DNA of 12,460 bases from Opitutales bacterium (GTDB lineage Bacteria; Verrucomicrobiota; Verrucomicrobiia; Opitutales; JAFGAQ01): contig JAQVLM010000037.1 in assembly GCA_028704125.1 (NCBI GenBank), positions 1 through 12,460 on the forward strand, read 5' to 3'. The notes beneath the pieces are model-generated. The model did not search any database and was not told the DNA's origin. It saw only the letters and a program-made list of their open reading frames with translations. Every line of letters begins with the position of its first letter. Positions within the stretch are counted from its first letter, which is position 1. Shown here in pieces: positions 8,512 to 12,460 of this stretch. Both the position numbers and the translations under genes were made by a program.

Positions 8512-8775
8512 CGTCATGCCAGCCTTGGTCACCCTCTTCCGGGTCCCCTGCAAACCCTGCTTCGCCGCGCGAGTCCGGACAACTGCCTTCTACCGTCTCC
8601 CGTGGCCATGGCTTGACGGCTCCCGGTTATCCTGGTCGTGGGCGACCTCCACACCATCGAAATCGTCCGTTTCCTCGAAGACTCCTCCCTCGATCATCCC
8701 GTTTTCCGCTTCGGCCTCCAGCACCGCTCCAGAAAACACCATTCCCCCTTTGTGCTAAAGAGAACTCTTTTTTTG
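8512..8775 (+). other. Possible decayed coding DNA after the VIT gene
   Basis: No intact gene is present. From about 8513 to 8620 the frame that includes ALVTLFRVPCKPC, and then from about 8617 to 8740 another frame that includes VILVVGDLHTIEIVRFLED, show third positions rich in G and C like the true genes nearby. The change of frame and a stop at 8614-8616 would fit a frameshifted remnant. I recognise no family, and the minus strand of 8560-8740 gives a similarly plausible reading, so this is only a suggestion. Confidence 0.2.
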
Positions 8776-8802
8776 AACAGGATTAACAGGATCTACTGGA
8801 TC
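8776..8802 (+). repeat. 9-bp tandem repeat, three units
   Basis: Three consecutive 9-base units, AACAGGATT, AACAGGATC and TACTGGATC. A 9-base period reads as a repeating three-residue pattern (NRI) in one frame, but there is no sign of a gene. This looks like a dispersed intergenic repeat module; the other copies would lie outside the window. Confidence 0.7.
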
Positions 8803-8818
8803 GAAGAAGATAGATTCA

Positions 8819-8845
8819 CCACGAAGAAACGAAGGTCCACGAAGA
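8819..8845 (+). repeat. 9-bp tandem repeat, three CCACGAAGA-like units
   Basis: CCACGAAGA, AACGAAGGT and CCACGAAGA follow each other without gaps; the first and third are identical. The same unit type occurs in inverse orientation at 9071-9097, and a degenerate relative (CTTTGTGGTGTGTGCTTTG) lies near 8872-8890. Confidence 0.7.
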
Positions 8846-8954
8846 AGGATCTGCCATCACTCACATCCAACCTTTGTGGTGTGTGCTTTGTGGCAAATAA
8901 TCCTCTTCATACCTGCTGCTCTGGACAAGAAATCAACTGCCCTCTACCGGAGCG

Positions 8955-8970
8955 GGTGGCTTCAGCCATC
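8955..8970 (+). repeat. Small palindrome with GTGG, REP-like
   Basis: TGGCT (8957-8961) pairs with AGCCA (8964-8968) around a two-base loop, with outer G-C and G-T pairs extending the stem to 8955 and 8970. GTGG at 8956-8959 resembles the alternative REP tetranucleotide, but here it overlaps the stem, so membership in the same family as the GTAG palindromes is uncertain. Confidence 0.4.
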
Positions 8971-9008
8971 CTCTATTCCCATACCCCACCAACCATTCCA
9001 TCGCTGGC

Positions 9009-9034
9009 GGATGAGCGGGGACGCTCATCCCTAC
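9009..9034 (-). repeat. REP-like palindrome with GTAG
   Basis: On the minus strand the sequence begins GTAG (9034-9031) and continues directly into an 8-bp stem, GGATGAGC, a six-base loop and GCTCATCC (9030 to 9009). GTAG next to an imperfect or perfect hairpin is the hallmark of REP sequences recognised by RAYT proteins; a RAYT gene lies at 10212-11204. Confidence 0.6.
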
Positions 9035-9070
9035 CCGCAACGGCGCTGCCCATACGCCTCTTCTCCCCTT

Positions 9071-9097
9071 TTCGTGCTTTCGGTGCCTTTCGTGGTT
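9071..9097 (-). repeat. 9-bp tandem repeat, three units, inverse of 8819-8845
   Basis: Read on the minus strand the units are AACCACGAA, AGGCACCGA and AAGCACGAA. They share the CACGAA core with the array at 8819-8845, so the two arrays form degenerate inverted arms about 225 bp apart around the other repeats of this gap. Confidence 0.65.
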
Positions 9098-9129
9098 CCT
9101 CTTCCAATCTTCCTCTGCGCATCCCCAAA

Positions 9130-9208
9130 GTAGCGGGAGCATCCTTGCTCGCGTCCTCTTTGATCCAGTCTACGCCCCAAGAAGGGCGAGCAAGGATGCT
9201 CCCCCTAC
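9130..9208. repeat. REPIN-like element: two inverted GTAG palindromes
   Basis: The left arm begins GTAG at 9130 and runs GTAGCGGGAGCATCCTTGCT and on to 9152. The right arm is its inverse at 9186-9208 and ends CTAC at 9205-9208. Counting three further matching bases outside each, the arms (9127-9152 and 9186-9211) agree in 25 of 26 positions and enclose a 33-base spacer. Each arm also contains its own hairpin (GAGCA/TGCTC). Two inverted REPs with outward GTAG ends and a short spacer is the standard REPIN layout moved by RAYT proteins. Confidence 0.75.
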
Positions 9209-9309
9209 TTTTTAGAATACGCCGGGCTCGATCATGAGCGCAGTCGAATGACTGAAGCCCCCTTACTCAATCAGGAAGGCTCAGACTATCATCGGAATAT
9301 CGTGCGCTG

Positions 9310-9930
9310 GTGGAAGTGTCCCTCGGAGGCGAGACCATTCAGCCGGAACATGTCGAAGCCGGCACCGGTTTCTATGAGCAAACCTGGATCAGGAACGAGA
9401 TTCGCCCCGATATGGGAAAAATCACCTTGCGGAAGACTGACGATGGCGTCGCCTGGGGCAGTGCCCATTGGCAATACATTGAGGACATTGAAAAAGTCAT
9501 GCCCCACGAGGACAACCCGCTCAAGCTCAGGAAATCCCTCTGGATCAAGCAGACCGGCGAAAGCGGACCTGTCCTCAAACCCGTCTCGGGCCCGCTCGCC
9601 CCAGGAGATGAACTGGTGGTTCGCATCGAACTGCGTGCCGACCGCGACTTCGAGTTTGTCCACATGAAGGATCAAAGGGGAAGCGGCACGGAACCGGTCA
9701 ACGTGCTCAGCCGCTACAAATGGCAGGACCGCCTCTCCTACTACGAAAGCACCCGCGACACCGCCACCCACTTCTTCATCGATAACCTCCCCAAAGGGAC
9801 GTACGTCTTTGAATACTCCACCCGCATCCAACATCGCGGCACCTACCTGAGCGGCATCGCCTCAATCCAGTGCATGTACGCACCCGAATTCAACTCCCAC
9901 TCCCAAAGCTTCACCATCCAAGTGGAATAA
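9310..9930 (+). pseudogene. C-terminal remnant of a bacterial alpha-2-macroglobulin family protein
   Basis: The 206 residues match the C-terminal end of the very large bacterial alpha-2-macroglobulin-like proteins (usually well above 1500 residues), which in the family trap or inhibit attacking proteases at the cell surface. Recognisable conserved stretches are EAGTGFYEQTW (16-26), AWGSAHWQYIEDIEKV (48-63), LSRYKWQDRLSYYESTRD (133-150), LPKGTYVFEY (160-169) and IQCMYAPEF (186-194). The frame is intact to a normal TAA. Upstream the frame is open only to a stop at 9253-9255, and all N-terminal macroglobulin domains, the bait region and any thioester motif are missing. The GTG at 9310 has no ribosome binding site, so a 5' deletion is much more likely than a short functional gene. 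The breakpoint lies just after the REPIN-like repeat. Confidence 0.8.
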
Positions 9931-9945
9931 CCCATACCCGCCAAA

Positions 9946-10015
9946 CCGAGCCAACCCTGGCATCTCAGTCAAAGGGATGTGCCATCGCCCGGCGATCCCT
10001 TCTGCTTGGCTTCGG
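9946..10015. repeat. Nested stem-loop downstream of the macroglobulin remnant
   Basis: An outer stem pairs CCGAGCCAA (9946-9954) with TTGGCTTCGG (10006-10015) with one bulged T. Inside it AAGGGAT (9972-9978) pairs with ATCCCTT (9995-10001), or alternatively ATCGC with GCGAT around CCG (9984-9996). No T-run follows on either strand. It lies between two convergent genes and may act as a factor-dependent terminator or be a structured flank of the RAYT unit. The remaining bases to 10211 show only a 13-base palindrome, TGTTGACTCAACA, at 10133-10145. Confidence 0.45.
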
Positions 10016-10211
10016 AAATCCATGGAAGTCAAAACCGTGAATCAGACCACTTCAGACATGACATCGATCCACCTTTCCGACACAAATTACGAAGCCCGAG
10101 CCGATCCACAGCGAACAACGATTCCTAACGATTGTTGACTCAACAGCGGAATAACAGATCACGGTGGCTGATTACCATCCCAACACCGCTTCGTCATCTA
10201 TCAGGTCATCA

Positions 10212-11204
10212 TCATCCGAACAAGTTGACTTTCAGATCCCGAACCACCTGCAATTCACCCCAATCCGCGCCTTTCATCGACGCAAAACGGGCCTTTCGAC
10301 TCTCGGGAAAACACTCCCGGTGCTCATCATAGATCCCCTTCAGGAAACGCTTGGAACCGATCGCCATTCCATAACTGAAGTAGCGCACCCTGCGCCGCAG
10401 CAATTCAGACATCTCCACTTTGCCGCCAGTCCGGATCACTGCATCCAGCTTCTCCAGGGGTATTACGCCACGGTCCTTATCCAATTCGCCTTTCGGTTTC
10501 GCGCCTTTCCCAAACAGGCACAGACGATACGCCGCTATCGCTTCCGAAAAGGCACGTCCACCGTAGATCAGCCGGTAGCCATTCATGGCCGACGCCTTTC
10601 CTCCCATCGCCGCGGCATAGCTGCAAAAACGGTAATCCGCCGGATCATCCACCTGCTCAGCGCGCACCGCATTGAGGTCGATGTAGGCCGCAACGGTTGC
10701 CATTGCCTGCAGCGAGGGCTCAACCACCAGACTCTTGAAACGCTCCATCCACAAAGTTCCACGATTTCCGTTCTGATGGTTATACCAGATCGTGAAACGC
10801 TGCTTGAGCTCACGCATGAACACCGACACATCCCCCATCCGAGCCAGCAGAGCATCCCGCGCGTGCTGCGCGATCTCATCCTTCCGTTCCAGCATCTTCT
10901 CCAGCCCATCCGGTGTTATCGAATAAGGGGAGATCCGACAACCCTCATGGAAAGCCCGATAACGGCTCAACAACTCAGCATCCGTCTGCGGCTTCTCATG
11001 CCGCACCCGTGCCAGGATGTGGAAATGATTCGACATCACTGAATACGCCAGAATATCCACCCCACAAAACGCAGCCTGCCGCCGCATCATCCCGATGAAC
11101 ATCTCCTTCTCCCCATCCTCCAGCAAATGCTCACCCAAACAACACCGGCTCATCAAATGATAGACGCCATCCCGATTCTGAACAATCATTCGTTTCCGCT
11201 TCAT
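10212..11204 (-). CDS. rayT: REP-associated tyrosine transposase (RAYT, Y1_Tnp family)
   Basis: A 330-residue single-tyrosine HUH enzyme related to the IS200/IS605 transposases; RAYTs are domesticated relatives that cut and move REP palindromes. The HUH motif is His60-Phe-His62 (VMSNHFHILARV), and the probable nucleophile is Tyr141 (FTIWYNHQNGNRGTLW), followed by the family stretch WMERFKSLVVE and AAYIDLNAVRAE. The C-terminal extension (about 225-330), including RRVRYFSYGMAIGSKRFLKG, is of the kind found in long RAYTs. The open frame reaches a TTG at 11234, but the ATG at 11204 is preceded by AGGAAAAGGGG, one of the best ribosome binding sites in the window, so I start there. It stands alone, 154 bp downstream of tRNA-Thr on the same strand. 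No inverted IS ends or second transposase gene are visible, as expected for a RAYT. Confidence 0.9.
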   Translation of the reverse strand: MKRKRMIVQNRDGVYHLMSRCCLGEHLLEDGEKEMFIGMMRRQAAFCGVDILAYSVMSNHFHILARVRHEKPQTDAELLSRYRAFHEGCRISPYSITPDGLEKMLERKDEIAQHARDALLARMGDVSVFMRELKQRFTIWYNHQNGNRGTLWMERFKSLVVEPSLQAMATVAAYIDLNAVRAEQVDDPADYRFCSYAAAMGGKASAMNGYRLIYGGRAFSEAIAAYRLCLFGKGAKPKGELDKDRGVIPLEKLDAVIRTGGKVEMSELLRRRVRYFSYGMAIGSKRFLKGIYDEHRECFPESRKARFASMKGADWGELQVVRDLKVNLFG

Positions 11205-11236
11205 ATATCCCCTTTTCCTCAAACCTAATCTCAATC

Positions 11237-11267
11237 AAAACACCTGTCAATAAAGGCCCTGTGTTTT
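11237..11267. repeat. Hairpin upstream of the RAYT gene
   Basis: AAAACAC (11237-11243) and GTGTTTT (11261-11267) form a perfect 7-bp stem around 17 bases. On the plus strand it runs into TTATTTCG, and on the minus strand A/T pairs also flank it. It could end the tRNA-Thr transcript coming from the right or be part of the leader of the RAYT gene. Confidence 0.35.
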
Positions 11268-11307
11268 TATTTCGCAAGGAATACAGGCGGTTGGAAAGAG
11301 TGGGTTG

Positions 11308-11323
11308 AAGGCTCCGCCTTTAC
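11308..11323 (-). repeat. Small palindrome between tRNA-Thr and the RAYT gene
   Basis: On the minus strand GTAA is followed by AGGCGGAGCCTT: AAGGC and GCCTT form a 5-bp stem around three bases. The layout, a GTA-type tetranucleotide followed by a hairpin, resembles the GTAG palindromes at 9009-9208, but the tetranucleotide differs by one base, so it is only a possible REP variant flanking the RAYT. Confidence 0.3.
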
Positions 11324-11358
11324 ACATGACACGAGAAGACCCGACAAAGAGGGGAATG

Positions 11359-11434
11359 TGGAGCCAGCTGTCGGAATCGAACCGACGACCGTCCGCTTAC
11401 AAGGCGGAAGCTCTACCAACTGAGCTAAGCTGGC
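11359..11434 (-). tRNA. trnT: tRNA-Thr (anticodon UGU)
   Basis: The full cloverleaf is present: a 7-bp acceptor stem (GCCAGCT with AGCTGGC), D arm with stem GCTC/GAGC and loop AGTTGGTA, anticodon stem TCCGC/GCGGA around CTTGTAA, and T arm GTCGG TTCGATT CCGAC. The anticodon TGT is at 11401-11399, reading ACA threonine codons. CCA is encoded at 11361-11359. The discriminator base is T (11362), not the A found in the E. coli threonine tRNAs. Confidence 0.97.
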
Positions 11435-11450
11435 CACAGCAGAGTTTCGC

Positions 11451-11479
11451 AAGCTAGGCTGGGACTGAATTCGAATCAA
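11451..11479 (-). promoter_or_regulatory. Putative sigma-70-type promoter for tRNA-Thr
   Basis: On the minus strand TTGATT (11479-11474) and TAGCTT (11456-11451) are separated by 17 bases, and 16 bases lie between the -10 element and the mature 5' end of the tRNA. The -35 matches the consensus in four of six positions and the -10 in three, so spacing and position are the main support. Confidence 0.35.
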
Positions 11480-11615
11480 GGAAAATCGAACACGGAATCC
11501 AGTCCGCGATTGCCCAAGCGTGAGGATCGTCGCTTGCTTCCTGTGAAACGGTTACAACAACACCGAATTCAATGCTTCCCAATGAAATGGGTCGGACCGC
11601 AATTTCGGACAATCC

Positions 11616-12460
11616 TCAACCTACAACACTATCACTCTCTTCCTTTGATGCAGCAGGGTTGACATAGATCGTCACATTTGCCTCGCGTCCACCGAGCAAA
11701 GCCTGCGCACGCTTCATCGCCATCGCGGTTGAAAAGGTCGGATTGTCAACGGCTTCCCTGAACACGTTTTCCCGTCCGATCGCATCCAGGACCCTGGATT
11801 TTTCGAGCACCTTGTAGATGCGAGCCCGAACCCCACTGACAAGAAGGTGACGATTCTTCTCCTTCATGGTTTTGACCAGCTCTTCAAGCGCCATGACACA
11901 GGTTGCATCCAGAATATGGGCATTCTTTACCCGTAGAATGAGCACATACAAATTATCGTCCTCGATGATGCGCCGGATCTGGTCGCGGAACAAATCCGCA
12001 GACCCGAAAAAGAGATCACCCTCGACATGGACGATCGAAACCTCGGGAACCTGTTTAGCCCGCCCTTGTTTTTCGGTGAGTCGTCCTTCCTCCGTGAACG
12101 TGTATTCGATGAGATCCGGGGCAGCGGCCTTCTTCAGGAAGAGGAATATGGAGATACCCGTACCCAAATAGATCGCCATATCCAGAGGAAGCAACAAACC
12201 GCCGGCAAGGGTGGTGTAAAAGGCGATGGCATCCGACCCTGTGGAATGGCATGCGAGAAAGATCTGATGACGGCTGACCAATGATATCCCGATTACGATC
12301 ACCACGACCGCCAAAGCAGCCTTTGGAATCCACATCAGGCATCCACCCAAGCCAGCGGCCACCGCCAAAATGATCAAACCTGTGTACAGGCTCGCCAATG
12401 GGGTCTTCCCACCACTGCTCCATCCAAAGACCGAACGGGTAAGCGAACCCGATGCCGGCA
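11616..12460 (-). CDS. SulP/SLC26-family anion transporter, C-terminal part with STAS domain (partial)
   Basis: The frame is open through the right edge; 280 residues are visible. The visible part begins PASGSLTRSVFGWSSGGKTP, the conserved anion-binding region of SulP transporters (PxSGSxSRS), about two thirds through the membrane domain. Hydrophobic segments follow at about 26-43, 46-62, 78-95 and 98-110. A cytoplasmic STAS domain spans about 139-235 (EVSIVHVEGDLFFGSADLFR, NAHILDATCVMALEEL), and a 40-residue tail ends at the TGA at 11618. The family moves sulfate, bicarbonate or other anions across the inner membrane, usually with Na+ or H+; the substrate cannot be told from this part. The TTG at 12398 lies inside the conserved region and is not the start. 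The 120 bases between the tRNA promoter and this stop show no further feature. Confidence 0.9.
   Translation of the reverse strand, partial: PASGSLTRSVFGWSSGGKTPLASLYTGLIILAVAAGLGGCLMWIPKAALAVVVIVIGISLVSRHQIFLACHSTGSDAIAFYTTLAGGLLLPLDMAIYLGTGISIFLFLKKAAAPDLIEYTFTEEGRLTEKQGRAKQVPEVSIVHVEGDLFFGSADLFRDQIRRIIEDDNLYVLILRVKNAHILDATCVMALEELVKTMKEKNRHLLVSGVRARIYKVLEKSRVLDAIGRENVFREAVDNPTFSTAMAMKRAQALLGGREANVTIYVNPAASKEESDSVVG

Noticed and set aside
8776..9211. CRISPR array
   Set aside because: The repeats have a 9-base period without unique spacers, and the palindromes are single or paired, not regularly spaced.
8638..9237. Open frame of 199 codons across the intergenic gap
   Set aside because: It runs through the 9-bp repeats, the palindromes and the REPIN; its translation is low-complexity (NRINRIYW, TTKKRRSTKK), and no start signal is seen.
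10164..11042. Plus-strand open frame of 292 codons
   Set aside because: It is the antisense of the RAYT gene, which has clear catalytic motifs and a ribosome binding site on the minus strand.
10848..11370. Attachment-site duplication of the tRNA-Thr 3' end
   Set aside because: The best match to the tRNA end inside the window is only GAGCCAGC near 10848, inside the RAYT coding sequence, which is expected by chance; no integrase is present.
11267..11479. Minus-strand open frame of 70 codons
   Set aside because: Its centre (LAQLVELPPCKRTVVGSIPT) is the translation of the tRNA-Thr gene.

Overview
The window looks like chromosome from a member of the PVC superphylum, most likely Verrucomicrobiota (Opitutae-like). 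This is inferred from gene content: a large VIT-VWA protein beside alpha-2-macroglobulin coding sequence, a REP-associated tyrosine transposase (RAYT) with GTAG-type palindromes, 9-bp tandem repeat modules between genes, and mostly weak Shine-Dalgarno sites. Most of it is moderately GC-rich; the glycosyltransferase-like gene at the left is clearly richer in A+T.

Left part (1-1700): the terminal 120 bp of an IS3-family element, carrying the first 19 codons of its OrfA read leftward, lies 65 bp from the end of a leftward, AT-rich GT-C type membrane glycosyltransferase gene. This looks like the edge of an acquired cell-surface locus. Housekeeping part (1856-5393): purU (formyltetrahydrofolate deformylase) on the minus strand, divergent from a DegP/HtrA-type protease with a lipobox. 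That protease gene is closed by a near-perfect intrinsic terminator. It is followed by a tight pair: an unrecognised 157-residue protein and a HIT-family nucleotide hydrolase.

Centre (5587-9930): a 974-residue exported protein with the order VIT, VWA, TPR-like, DUF2135 (YfaP-like). About 800 bp of non-coding, repeat-rich DNA follows, and then an in-frame remnant holding only the C-terminal ~200 residues of a bacterial alpha-2-macroglobulin. In E. coli yfaP (DUF2135) sits with the alpha-2-macroglobulin gene yfaS, so the two probably formed one envelope-associated locus whose macroglobulin has been almost wholly deleted. The gap holds 9-bp tandem repeats in both orientations and palindromes with a flanking GTAG, two of them arranged as an inverted REPIN-like pair.

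Right part (9946-12460): a nested stem-loop, a RAYT gene (minus strand) with HUH and Tyr motifs and a good ribosome binding site, small hairpins upstream of it, a tRNA-Thr(UGU) with a plausible promoter, and the C-terminal half of a SulP-family anion transporter with a STAS domain that runs off the right edge.

The most interesting unit is the pairing of the RAYT with GTAG palindromes about 1 kb away, at the site where a macroglobulin gene was lost.
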